Positions 1 through 8,387 of a stretch of 64,000 nt of DNA are shown here, piece by piece. The DNA is from an uncultured Paracoccaceae bacterium (GTDB lineage Bacteria > Pseudomonadota > Alphaproteobacteria > Rhodobacterales > Rhodobacteraceae): NCBI GenBank assembly GCA_947497065.1, contig CANMEQ010000006.1, positions 186,001 to 250,000 on the forward strand. Direction: 5' to 3'. Both the position numbers and the translations under genes were made by a program. Position 1 is the stretch's first letter; each line of letters opens with the position of its first letter. Below the pieces are notes generated by a model. The model saw nothing but the letters and a program-made list of their open reading frames with translations, was not told the DNA's origin and made no database searches.

Positions 1-1448
1 GCCTCGGCCAGGCCCGCGGCATGCAAAATATCGGGGCGGGTGGGGTCGCCAAAATAGCCTTTGAACCCGAAGGTGCGCATCAGCTGAACGGTCTCCAGAT
101 TGCTATCCAAAACGACGGTCGAAAACCCCGAACTTTGCACCAAACGGTTCACCACTTGGCCAAACCGGCCAATGCCGGCCACGATGACAGTGCCTTTTTC
201 CTCGATGTCATCATGGGGCTGGTCGGTTGTGGGCTCCATCCGGTGGGACGTTTTTTCGTAGGCGATGAACAGCAACGGGGTGATCAACATCGATAGGGCG
301 ACGACCAGCAGCAGTTCCGCTGCCAGCGCGTCGGGAAGGACATTTTGTTGGAGCGAAAAGGAGATCAGCACAAAGCCGAACTCGCCCGCCTGCGCCAAGG
401 CCAGCGTGAACAGCCACCGCGCGCGGCCGGTGATTTTAAACATCACAGCCAAGGCATATAAAACCGCGCCTTTGATCACGATCACCGCACCGGTGAGCCC
501 CAAAATGCGGGCAGGTTCCGCCATCAATGTGTCAAAATCAATTCCGGCGCCGACGGTGATGAAGAACAACCCCAGCAGCAAGCCTTTGAACGGTTCAAGG
601 TCGCTTTCCAGCTCGTGGCGGAATTCGGAGTTCGCCAAAACAACGCCCGCGAGAAATGTGCCGAGGGCCGCAGATAGGCCCACCAGGCCCATCAACGTCG
701 CGATGGAGACGACGATCAACAGTGCAAAGGCGGTGTACATTTCGCGCAGGCGCGCGTGATGGATGTAGCGGAAAACCGGACGTGTTAGGTAGACGCCCAC
801 AAGGATGACAGCCGCCACCGCACCAATGGTCACCAACGTGACGCCCCATGCGGGCAGGCCTTCGACCAGCGACAGGCCGTGATGGGCGTCCTCTTCGTGG
901 ACTGCTAGGGCCAGTGATCCGTCCGGCTGGACAGAAGCCGCTTGTCCCAAGGCCAGCAGTGGCAAGGTCGCCAACATGGGGATCACGGCGATGTCTTGGG
1001 TCAATAGAACCGAGAAAATATTGCGCCCGCCCGTGGTCTGCATCAGGCCTTTTTCGTTCAGCGTTTGAAGCACGATCGCGGTGGACGACAGCGCAAAGAT
1101 CAGCCCGATGGCCAGTGCTGTGGGCCACGCCTGACCCAACATCATGAACAACGCCATGATCAACGCTGTGGTCACCCCAATTTGCAGGCCACCCAACCCG
1201 ATCAGGCGATGCCGCATCCCCCAAAGGGCGCGCGGCTCAAGCTCCAGCCCGATCAGGAACAGCATCATCACGACGCCGAATTCGGCCACATGTTGCAGCT
1301 CGGCGGCTTCGGCACCGATCAAAGGGCCAATGGCGACGCCCGCCAAAAGATACCCCAACACCGACCCCAGCCCCAAACGGGCCGCAAGCGGGACAGCGAC
1401 AACCGCCGCGCCCAACAACAGCGTGGCAAACAACAAGGCGTGTTCCAT
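1..1448 (-). CDS. Monovalent cation:proton antiporter, CPA2/Kef type (3' end outside window)
   Basis: The 482 visible residues form a CPA2 antiporter: about ten or more hydrophobic segments over residues 1-375, with typical stretches such as GLGSVLGYLLAGVAIGP and FLIGLELEPRALW, followed from about residue 413 by a TrkA-N/RCK Rossmann domain (GTVIVAGIGRFGQ, a GxGxxG nucleotide-binding loop). By family knowledge it should exchange K+ or Na+ for H+ across the inner membrane, with NAD(H) or glutathione sensing by the Rossmann domain. The reading frame runs off the left edge of the window, so the C-terminus is missing only for that reason. The start ATG at 1448 lies 45 nt after the stop of the 1163-aa gene on the same strand, which suggests cotranscription. 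Whether it is KefB-like, KefC-like or another Na+/H+ type cannot be decided here. Confidence 0.9.
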   Translation of the reverse strand, partial: MEHALLFATLLLGAAVVAVPLAARLGLGSVLGYLLAGVAIGPLIGAEAAELQHVAEFGVVMMLFLIGLELEPRALWGMRHRLIGLGGLQIGVTTALIMALFMMLGQAWPTALAIGLIFALSSTAIVLQTLNEKGLMQTTGGRNIFSVLLTQDIAVIPMLATLPLLALGQAASVQPDGSLALAVHEEDAHHGLSLVEGLPAWGVTLVTIGAVAAVILVGVYLTRPVFRYIHHARLREMYTAFALLIVVSIATLMGLVGLSAALGTFLAGVVLANSEFRHELESDLEPFKGLLLGLFFITVGAGIDFDTLMAEPARILGLTGAVIVIKGAVLYALAVMFKITGRARWLFTLALAQAGEFGFVLISFSLQQNVLPDALAAELLLVVALSMLITPLLFIAYEKTSHRMEPTTDQPHDDIEEKGTVIVAGIGRFGQVVNRLVQSSGFSTVVLDSNLETVQLMRTFGFKGYFGDPTRPDILHAAGLAE

Positions 1449-1493
1449 GACAGGTCTTTCAGATGGGACCGCGAGGGGGCGGTCGGGGCGGGC

Positions 1494-4400
1494 TTAGCCC
1501 GGAACTTCGAGGGTGATAGCGCGACCGCTTTTCGAATAGCTTAACGCGTCTGCGCTGATTGCGGTCACGCGGCCACCGTCCAAACGGTCGCCCACGGTCA
1601 ACCGCAAGAAGCGGCCATTGCCCAGCCGGACCAGCGCGCGCCGGTCACCGGACCCGCCATAAATGCCGATGAGGTTCACGTTGCGCAGGTTGATCGCGTT
1701 TTCCAATGTCGCATTTTGCGCCACCGATCCGCCTGTTGGCCCGCTGGGGGCGACTGTGCGGGGGGCGACAGCGGCCACTTGAGTGGCGGCTTGCTGGGCG
1801 GCGCGTTGCTGGGCCGCTTGGGCGCGGGCCACGATCCGTTCCATGTTGCGCGGGCGGGTGTCGGGGCGCGACGATTGCGCGACGGCCTGCGCTGTTGGGT
1901 TCACGATTGGGTTGGGCCGGTTTGCTGCAGCTTGTACCGCGGCTGCGATTTCGGGTGCGATTTGAAGGCTTTCCGGAGCCGCAGGCTGGGCCGCAACTTC
2001 GAGGGGTTCAGGTTCAGCCTCGGGCGGCGTGGGGGCGGCGGGGGCCAGCCCAGCAGGGCGCGTGCGGGGGCGGAACGCTGCGGCTTGTGCGGCGGTGAGC
2101 GCGCCCAAGGTGGGTGAGTTCGCCAGCTCGGCTGCAGCGCGTGTCACGGTTTCGGGGCGCACAAGCGGGCGGGCCGTGTCCGTCGTGGGTGCGAGGGCGG
2201 TTGTCGTGTCCAGCGCGCTGGCGATATCAGCGCTCAGCGCGTCAAGCGATGCGCTCGCATTGGCGGAGGGGGCTGTGGTCCCCGGCCGTGCGGGTGGCAA
2301 AATAGGGGGCGATCCGGCGATCACATTCAAGCCTTCGGCGGCGATGGCGGGTGCGGCCACAGGCTCAGCCTCTGGCGTTGGGGCCGAAAGTGCTGGGGCT
2401 TCTGGTGTGGCCGCTGGGGCTGTGGTGCCGGGGCGGATGGGCGGCAAAACTGGCGGCGTTCCCGCCAGCACCAGCAAATCATCCGTGTTGACGAGGGGGG
2501 CTGCGCCGCTGTCGGTCTGCGTCAGTGCCGCCGTTGGTGCCACAGCGGGCGTGGGCGTGCCGCTGCGCACAGGCGGGGCAATTGCCGGACGCCCAGAAAT
2601 GACGATGACGCCAGCGGGGGCGTCAGGTGTGAGCGTGTCGGGGGCTGTGGCGCTGGTGGCAGGGGCGAGTGTGGCATCATCAGGGATGATCGCCGAAATC
2701 TGGTCTTGCGGGGTGATGACCGGCGCGACAGTCCCGGGGCGTGTCGGGGGATTGAGGGGGGGCGACCCTGCAATAATCAAAACACCGTCAGGGGTTGGTG
2801 CGCCCTCGGGGGTGGCCACGACCAAACCGTCGCTGCCGAAATTAAACGTGGCAGAGGGGGGCGGTGGGTCGACGGGCGTGGCAATCACAGCATCGCCGGC
2901 CACGCTGCTGGCATCTGCCAAGGGGCTGGCGGGCACGCGCACAACCGGGGTCGCCGCACCGGCCAATTGCAAGCCATCCAGAGAGGTCGTGCGCGGGGTT
3001 TGCGCAATGCGAGGCGCGCGTTGCCACACGCCGGTGGCCGCATAAATGCGCTGCGCTTCTTCCGGGGTTAGAATTTGCGCACCCTCCTGAACAGTTGGCA
3101 CGAAGACAGGCGCGGGTGCGGCGGCAACCTCGATGGGAGCCACAACCGGTGTTTCGGTTTCCGCGATCTGTGTGTCGGCGGGGCTGTCAAACCCGAGCCA
3201 GCGGGCGATCCGCTCGTCGTTTACAGCTGCAAAGGCCGCAATCGCCAACAGCAGCAACAGCAAGATGGCCGTTAAAATCAAACCAAGGAACTTTGGCTTG
3301 CCGCCGACCACCGGCTTGGCTTTTGTTTTCCGCTTGCGCGCGCCGAACACCGTAAAGCGCGAGGACGCATCGGGTGCGGTGGCCTCCGGTTCGGGTGCGG
3401 CGGCTTTGGCTTCTGCGCGTGCCATACGGCGGCTGGCGAACATACCGCCGACGGCACCGGTGACAGCACCTGTCACTGCCGTTGCGGCCCCAAGGGCGGC
3501 AGCCGCCGTTGATTTTTCATCCTGCTCGGATGGCTCTGCCACAGCGGCCTGCTCGGGCTCAACGCTGAGCGAGGCGGCGGAGCTTGCCGCTTCGGCAGAC
3601 AAGGCCGTGGGCGCTTGACCAGTGATGGCGGGCGCTGCATCCGCGTCAGGTGCGGCGAGTGTTGGGGCATCGATGATGGGCGCGTCTGCGGAAACGGCAG
3701 GCGCTGACAGATCATCACGGCTTGGCGCAGTGACAGGGGGCATCGGGTCTGTGCCTTGGCCCGTGGGCACAGCCAGTGCTGGCGGGGCGCGGCGGCCAAA
3801 GGGCGGCTCTGGTGGAGTTTGCGCGCTACCCGTCGGGGCGCCTTCATTTCGATCCGCACGCAACGAGGCAAAGACGGGCGCCGGTGTGTCGTTGTCTGGT
3901 GTTTCTTCTTCGGGCGTGTCGTCTTCAGCAGCGTCGGCTTCGGCGGTAAACGGGGCCTCAAGCGGCAGTTCTTCCACATCCATCGGCACGGGGCTGTCGG
4001 GGATTTTTGCAAATTCTGGCGCGGCACCCAGTTCCTGCGCGACTGCTGGGGCGTCTGTAACAGGGGCGCTCTCCGGCAGTGCGAAGTCTGCGGCGGGCGC
4101 TTCAACGGCAGGTGCGTCGGCAGATCCAGCGCGCATCGGGAACAGCGGTTCTTGAACCTCCGGTTTTGGAGAGGTGGGCTGACGCACACCATTCACGACC
4201 GGCTCTTCGGATGCCAGTTCGCCCGTTTCAGGACCCTCGGGCGGCGTGTCGAGCGGTTCAAATTCGGGGACATCCGGCGCGGCTGTCTCTTCGACAGATT
4301 CTGCCTCGGCATTTTCTGTGACCGCGTCTGGCGCAGCCCCGACAATTTCATCCAGTGCAGTCTCAGCGGCATCCGGCTCTGCCGTGTCTTGCGCTGGGAG

Positions 4401-4985
4401 GTCTGTTGCAGGCGTGTCCGCCTCGGGAGCGTCTGCGACAGTGGCACTATCAACGGCGTCCAAGGTCACGTCAGCCTCGCCAATAACCACCACGGCATCA
4501 ATATCGCGCTCGACCTCAACACCCGCAACGCTGCCAAAATATGCCTCGCCGACATAGGTGAAGGGTTCTGGGACCGCAGCAAAGCAGACGGGGTTGAACC
4601 CATGCTCGGCGGCAAAGGCCTGTGCCTCGTCCAATGTTTCGCGCGCCACAGCGGCCACATAGGTGCGCCCGCCGCCTTTGGCATAATCATAGACCAGATC
4701 GGCGACCGGATAGGGCGTCGCGCCATCAAGCGCTGCGACGACATCCTCATCTTCCGCACGGGTTGTATCCAATGCGAGATACCGGATCTGGTCGTTGGGG
4801 ATTAAAAGCTTGGTGGCCATCGGCGCGCTATCAAGGCCCTCAACGGCGGTGCGCAATTGGCCTAATGCGGCGGCCAAATCTGGCGTGTCCAAGGCGACCT
4901 CACCGACAAAATGCCAGCCACCATCAACGCGGTGCATCAGGCGCAAGCCATCAAACGAAAGGGAGAGTGCAAAATTCGATTTCAT
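1494..4985 (-). CDS. 1163-aa single-pass inner-membrane protein: GspL/PilM-like N-terminus and GspC/PilP-like C-terminus
   Basis: No confident family name. Residues 1-155 resemble the first actin-fold subdomain of GspL/PilM (KLLIPNDQIRYLALDT, then AALDGATPYPVADLVYDYA). Residues 156-560 are Ala/Pro/Glu-rich and probably disordered. One transmembrane segment lies at about 564-588 after a Lys/Arg-rich stretch, so the N-terminus should be cytoplasmic. Residues 600-1090 are Pro-rich, with four copies of a pattern like AGSPPxxPPxRPGTxAP. Residues 1098-1163 (NLIGIYGGSGDRRALVRLGN, then GDRLDGGRV) look like the periplasmic homology-region domain of GspC/PilP. These assignments are inferences from pattern, not a search. 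No gsp or pil genes lie nearby. It is followed by the antiporter gene and is divergent from the SIMPL gene. Coding is supported by consistent amino-acid usage over the full length, although many shadow frames stay open in this GC-rich DNA. Confidence 0.85.
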   Translation of the reverse strand: MKSNFALSLSFDGLRLMHRVDGGWHFVGEVALDTPDLAAALGQLRTAVEGLDSAPMATKLLIPNDQIRYLALDTTRAEDEDVVAALDGATPYPVADLVYDYAKGGGRTYVAAVARETLDEAQAFAAEHGFNPVCFAAVPEPFTYVGEAYFGSVAGVEVERDIDAVVVIGEADVTLDAVDSATVADAPEADTPATDLPAQDTAEPDAAETALDEIVGAAPDAVTENAEAESVEETAAPDVPEFEPLDTPPEGPETGELASEEPVVNGVRQPTSPKPEVQEPLFPMRAGSADAPAVEAPAADFALPESAPVTDAPAVAQELGAAPEFAKIPDSPVPMDVEELPLEAPFTAEADAAEDDTPEEETPDNDTPAPVFASLRADRNEGAPTGSAQTPPEPPFGRRAPPALAVPTGQGTDPMPPVTAPSRDDLSAPAVSADAPIIDAPTLAAPDADAAPAITGQAPTALSAEAASSAASLSVEPEQAAVAEPSEQDEKSTAAAALGAATAVTGAVTGAVGGMFASRRMARAEAKAAAPEPEATAPDASSRFTVFGARKRKTKAKPVVGGKPKFLGLILTAILLLLLLAIAAFAAVNDERIARWLGFDSPADTQIAETETPVVAPIEVAAAPAPVFVPTVQEGAQILTPEEAQRIYAATGVWQRAPRIAQTPRTTSLDGLQLAGAATPVVRVPASPLADASSVAGDAVIATPVDPPPPSATFNFGSDGLVVATPEGAPTPDGVLIIAGSPPLNPPTRPGTVAPVITPQDQISAIIPDDATLAPATSATAPDTLTPDAPAGVIVISGRPAIAPPVRSGTPTPAVAPTAALTQTDSGAAPLVNTDDLLVLAGTPPVLPPIRPGTTAPAATPEAPALSAPTPEAEPVAAPAIAAEGLNVIAGSPPILPPARPGTTAPSANASASLDALSADIASALDTTTALAPTTDTARPLVRPETVTRAAAELANSPTLGALTAAQAAAFRPRTRPAGLAPAAPTPPEAEPEPLEVAAQPAAPESLQIAPEIAAAVQAAANRPNPIVNPTAQAVAQSSRPDTRPRNMERIVARAQAAQQRAAQQAATQVAAVAPRTVAPSGPTGGSVAQNATLENAINLRNVNLIGIYGGSGDRRALVRLGNGRFLRLTVGDRLDGGRVTAISADALSYSKSGRAITLEVPG
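2262..2786 (-). repeat. Four imperfect Pro-rich repeats inside the 1163-aa protein
   Basis: Four copies of a roughly 24-residue unit lie at about residues 734-757, 793-816, 837-860 and 887-908. All share (V/I)(I/L)(A/S)G(S/T/R)PPxxPP(x)R(P/S)GTxxP. They are separated by 20-35 residues of Ala/Thr/Pro linker. All sit in the predicted periplasmic half, where they could form an extended spacer or a binding motif. Confidence 0.75.
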
Positions 4986-5148
4986 CCGCGTGACTTAGCA
5001 TCCTGTGTTGAGGCTGCAAACAGCCCTTTTTCTTACGGCGAGAGGCTATAGCAAGCTTTCGCCCACGCCAAGCATCAGATTTTTCCCCAAGGATTGCGGT
5101 GCGTCCTGCGTCAGATAAGGTGAAGGCCAACACAAAAGGGAGCCCCCC

Positions 5149-5946
5149 ATGAGATCTGCCCATGCTTTACGATTTTCGCGTACATTATGTGCGTTTAGCC
5201 TTGTCCTTGGTGTGACGGGCGGGGCTGCGATGGCGCAAATTCAAGCGCCAACACCGAACCGGGCGCAAAACAACGCGCTTGGGCAAGCCTTGCCAGAAGG
5301 GGTGCTGCGCACCATTTCCGTGTCCGGTTTGGGCGAGGTTAGCCTGCCGCCAGACATGGCCTCTATCACGTTGGGCATCCAATCTGATGCCGAAAGCTCG
5401 GCGCTGGCGCTGGACGAAGCGAGTGCGGCGACACAGGCGATTCTTGACCGCTTGAACCTCGAAAGTATCGACCCGAGCGACATCCGCAGCGGGGCCATTC
5501 GGCTGCAGCCGCGCTATTCAAGTAGCGTGCTGAGCTCCGGCCAACAGATCACCGGCTACCGTGCGGTGAACACGGTGCAGGTTGACGTGATGAACCTTGA
5601 TGAGCTGGGCGGGCTTTTGTCTGTTTTGGTCGCGGATGGCGCCAACCGGTTGGACCGTGTGTCATTCGGTTTGCAAGATCCCAGTGCCGCGATGGACGAC
5701 GCGCGCAGGTTGGCTGTGGCTGACGCCATGCGCCGCGCGGATCTCTACGCGCAGGCGGCGGGTGTGCCTTTGGGAGACGTGCTGAGCCTGTCCGAACAAG
5801 GTGCGGGAGGCTACCGCGCGCTCATGGCTGAACCGGGGATCATGGCCGAAATGGCCCAATCTGCGCCCTCGCTCGATGTGCCCATAGCCCCGGGTGAGAT
5901 TGATTTGACCGCCTCTCTCACGATGGTTTTTGCCATTGGCGACTAG
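5149..5946 (+). CDS. SIMPL-domain (DUF541) periplasmic protein
   Basis: 265 aa. A Sec signal peptide spans residues 1-29 with a likely cut after AMA (AMA|QIQAP). The rest is a SIMPL/DUF541 domain: ISVSGLGEVSLPPDMASITLG near the start, a central DIRSGAIRLQPRYS, and a C-terminal ITGYRAVNTVQVDV strand set followed by a helical DDARRLAVADAMRRADLYAQAAG. Family members such as E. coli YggE are periplasmic or outer-membrane associated and are linked to oxidative-stress tolerance, but the biochemical role is not established. The ATG is preceded by AAGGGAG. It is divergent from the 1163-aa gene, with 163 nt between the two starts, and converges on the metY-like gene across a shared terminator. Confidence 0.9.
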   Translation: MRSAHALRFSRTLCAFSLVLGVTGGAAMAQIQAPTPNRAQNNALGQALPEGVLRTISVSGLGEVSLPPDMASITLGIQSDAESSALALDEASAATQAILDRLNLESIDPSDIRSGAIRLQPRYSSSVLSSGQQITGYRAVNTVQVDVMNLDELGGLLSVLVADGANRLDRVSFGLQDPSAAMDDARRLAVADAMRRADLYAQAAGVPLGDVLSLSEQGAGGYRALMAEPGIMAEMAQSAPSLDVPIAPGEIDLTASLTMVFAIGD

Positions 5947-5961
5947 GCAGCGGGCCCGCAA

Positions 5962-5984
5962 AAAGGGCCCCGTTGGGGCCCTTT
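5962..5984. terminator. Bidirectional intrinsic terminator between convergent genes
   Basis: AAAGGGCCCC, a 3-nt GTT loop, then GGGGCCCTTT: a perfect 10-bp stem with A/T ends on both sides. It sits between the stops of the SIMPL gene (5946) and the sulfhydrylase gene (6006), so it can serve both strands. Confidence 0.8.
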
Positions 5985-6005
5985 GAATAACATGAGAAAT
6001 GTCTT

Positions 6006-7298
6006 TTAAGCTGTTGCTTTTGAAAGCGCTTGATCCAAATCTGCGATCAGATCATCAGCATCCTCTAATCCGATGGAGACCCGCACAACACCGGGGCCTG
6101 CGCCCGCGGCTTCTTGTTGTTCAGCCGTGAGCTGACGGTGCGTGGTGGAGGCGGAATGGATGATCAAAGACCGGGTGTCGCCCAGGTTAGCCACGTGGCT
6201 GAAAATCTCCAATGCATCGACCAATTTAATGCAGGCGTCATAGCCGCCCTTTACCGCAAACGTGAACAACGCAGAGGCGCCACGGGGGCAGACCGTTTTG
6301 ACACGCTCATAATAAGGAGAGCTTTCAAGCCCCGCATAGGTCACATAATCCACCCTATCATCCGCCTCCAACCACTTGGCGATTTTGGTCGCGTTTTCCA
6401 CGTGGCGGTCCATGCGCAACGACAGGGTTTCGATGCCCATCAAAGTGTAGTGAGCCGCTTGCGGGTTCATCGTCATGCCCAAATCCCGCAGGCCAATGGC
6501 GATGCCGTGGAAAGTATAGGCCAGCGGGCCAAATGTTTCTGCGAACTTCATACCGTGATAGGCGGGTTCAGGCTGGCTGAGGGACGGGAATTTGTCAGAT
6601 GCGGCCCAGTCGAACTTGCCGGAATCGACGACACAGCCCCCTGTGACCGATCCGTTTCCGGTCAGGTATTTAGTCGTTGAATGCACAACCAGCGTGGCAC
6701 CATGTTCAATCGGGCGACACAGGTAGGGGGTCGCGGTGGTGTTATCGATGATCAAAGGCAGGCCAGCCTCATCCGCGATATCTGCGATCGCCCGCACATC
6801 CATGATGTAGCCTCCAGGGTTGGCAATCGCCTCGCCAAACAGGGCACGCGTGTTGTCGTCGATGGCCGCTTTCACCGCTGCGGTGTCATCCATATCGACA
6901 AATTTGGCCTCCCAGCCGAACCGTTTGATCGTCTGGCTGAACTGCGTGATCGTACCGCCGTAAAGCCGGTTCGACACCACAACATTCATCCCCGGTGACA
7001 TGATCGGGAACAGCGCCATCAATTGCGCCGCATGGCCCGAAGAACAGCACACAGCCCCAGCACCGCCCTCAAGCGTGGCGATCCGTTCTTGCAAAACGGC
7101 CACGGTGGGGTTGGTCAAGCGTGAGTAGATGTATCCAACCTCTTGCAGATTGAACAACGCCGCAGCGTGATCGGCATCGCGGAACACATAGGCCGTGGTT
7201 TGGTAAATCGGCGTGTTGCGCGCGCCTGTGGCAGGGTCAGGCCGCGCGCCCGCGTGAATTTGCAACGTGTCAAAACCGTATGATGGTGTGTCTGTCAT
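6006..7298 (-). CDS. metY: O-acetylhomoserine sulfhydrylase (aminocarboxypropyltransferase)
   Basis: 430 aa, normal length for the Cys/Met-metabolism PLP family (AAT-I fold). Lys210 in HSTTKYLTGNGS is the expected Schiff-base lysine and Asp185 in LIIDNTTATPYL the residue contacting the PLP ring nitrogen. The N-terminal TLQIHAG and RLTNPTVAVLQERIA motifs fit O-acetylhomoserine sulfhydrylase better than cystathionine gamma-synthase. By family knowledge it makes homocysteine (or methionine directly) from O-acetylhomoserine and sulfide in the cytoplasm. The gene stands alone. I searched its 70-nt leader for the SAM-II riboswitch often found upstream of such genes in alphaproteobacteria and did not recognise one. 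Confidence 0.92.
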   Translation of the reverse strand: MTDTPSYGFDTLQIHAGARPDPATGARNTPIYQTTAYVFRDADHAAALFNLQEVGYIYSRLTNPTVAVLQERIATLEGGAGAVCCSSGHAAQLMALFPIMSPGMNVVVSNRLYGGTITQFSQTIKRFGWEAKFVDMDDTAAVKAAIDDNTRALFGEAIANPGGYIMDVRAIADIADEAGLPLIIDNTTATPYLCRPIEHGATLVVHSTTKYLTGNGSVTGGCVVDSGKFDWAASDKFPSLSQPEPAYHGMKFAETFGPLAYTFHGIAIGLRDLGMTMNPQAAHYTLMGIETLSLRMDRHVENATKIAKWLEADDRVDYVTYAGLESSPYYERVKTVCPRGASALFTFAVKGGYDACIKLVDALEIFSHVANLGDTRSLIIHSASTTHRQLTAEQQEAAGAGPGVVRVSIGLEDADDLIADLDQALSKATA

Positions 7299-7368
7299 GT
7301 CTCTTCCTCTCCTGATTGGAGCGAAGCTTAGGCTGACGGAGCGGTAACCTCAATGTGAAGTCGCTCGC

Positions 7369-8163
7369 CTATGGCTTGGCAGACAAAATTTCATCGATCT
7401 GCAGAGGGATCCAATCATGGGGGATGAAATGCCCACCCGGATGCAAATCTAACGTGACAGTGCCGCCCGGGCAGGTCCACTGCCTGCGATCAAAGGTCAG
7501 GAAATCACGCGCATTCCAGTCGTAGCGCTCCGTTGGAGCGCCACAACCGAACCGGTCGCGCCATAGGGCTATGGGCGTGGTGGTGTCGCCATCGCGGCCA
7601 AAAGGGAAGTCGAGCACGTTATCATCAAGCCCATAAACTTGATGCACCGCACGCGGAGCTTCATCACAGTCCGCATTGGGCGGAAAGCTCCCCGCCACTG
7701 CCAACAAAGCGGCAATATCATCGCCGTCATCACAGACAAACCGCCATGCCATATAGGCGCCGTAGGAATAGCCGGACACGAAAATCTGGTCGGGATTGAT
7801 CGGATACCGCGTCGCCGCATCTTCAATCATCGCCCGTGCGAAGCTCGAGTCGCGCGAACCCGCTCTCCGAAAATCCCAAGTCTTGCCTAATCCGTTTGGG
7901 GCCAGAACCAAAACATCCTCGGCCACGTTCAATGTCGAAATCCGGTCATGGCGCACGATCAAATCACCCTGACGGCCCCACCCGTGAAAATGCACCAAAA
8001 CGGGCAGCGCGCTTGTCCCGTCCCAATTGTCCGGCTCACGGACGTGGTACGACCGCCCGTCCAGCGCACAGGCCTCTTGCCCAGTGCAAGCAAAAGCAGG
8101 GGTGGAAAACAGACCGAGCAAAGACAGAACCGCGGCAGAGGCGAGAGAAGAAAAACGTATCAT
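7369..8163 (-). CDS. Secreted alpha/beta-hydrolase, PHB-depolymerase/LpqC-type esterase
   Basis: 264 aa with a signal peptide (residues 1-25, STPAFA|C). Residues 50-60 (SALPVLVHFHGWG) give the oxyanion-hole strand. Ser133 in GYSYGAY is the nucleophile, Asp180 in VYGLDDN is the probable acid and His245 in HPGGHFIP the base, in the order expected of the polyhydroxybutyrate depolymerase/feruloyl esterase (LpqC) family. Six or more Cys residues fit an exported, disulfide-bonded enzyme. The natural substrate is unknown; related proteins act on short polyesters or aryl esters. It lies 70 nt upstream of metY on the same strand but has no obvious functional link to it. Confidence 0.85.
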   Translation of the reverse strand: MIRFSSLASAAVLSLLGLFSTPAFACTGQEACALDGRSYHVREPDNWDGTSALPVLVHFHGWGRQGDLIVRHDRISTLNVAEDVLVLAPNGLGKTWDFRRAGSRDSSFARAMIEDAATRYPINPDQIFVSGYSYGAYMAWRFVCDDGDDIAALLAVAGSFPPNADCDEAPRAVHQVYGLDDNVLDFPFGRDGDTTTPIALWRDRFGCGAPTERYDWNARDFLTFDRRQWTCPGGTVTLDLHPGGHFIPHDWIPLQIDEILSAKP

Positions 8164-8283
8164 AGAAAATACCTAGGTCGTCTGGCCCCGAACCAAAAGA
8201 CACGCTTTCGTTAAAATGCAGCGCGCCGCGATGTGGGTGTCCATTCGCCCTTGTGCAACAGAGGCTGCATTGTGGGGGCGGTC

Positions 8284-8353
8284 GCGATCTTCGGCGCAAA
8301 ATTTTCTCAAAATTTTGCCCCCGCCCGCAGCATGCGCCGATCGCAAGATCGTC
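8284..8353. repeat. Nested inverted repeats downstream of the glycosyltransferase-like gene
   Basis: A perfect 10-bp stem GCAAAATTTT / AAAATTTTGC with a CTC loop lies at 8296-8318. An outer pair, CGGCGCA (8292-8298) with TGCGCCG (8333-8339), overlaps the inner stem by 3 nt, so the two compete in part. A further GCGATCTT / AAGATCGT pair lies at 8284-8291 and 8346-8353. The element sits 35-104 nt past the stop of the minus-strand gene at 8388. It could be a terminator, an RNA structure or a dispersed element; no long U-run follows on either strand. Confidence 0.5.
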
Positions 8354-8387
8354 CCGCCCTTGCGTCTATCATCCCGCCAGGGCTGGG

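Noticed and set aside
3756..4805. 349-aa plus-strand frame opposite the 1163-aa gene
   Set aside because: Arg/Cys/Gly-rich shadow frame, and several equally long shadows overlap it in other frames.
7299..7368. SAM-II riboswitch in the metY leader
   Set aside because: The leader is only about 70 nt and shows none of the SAM-II pseudoknot sequences I know.
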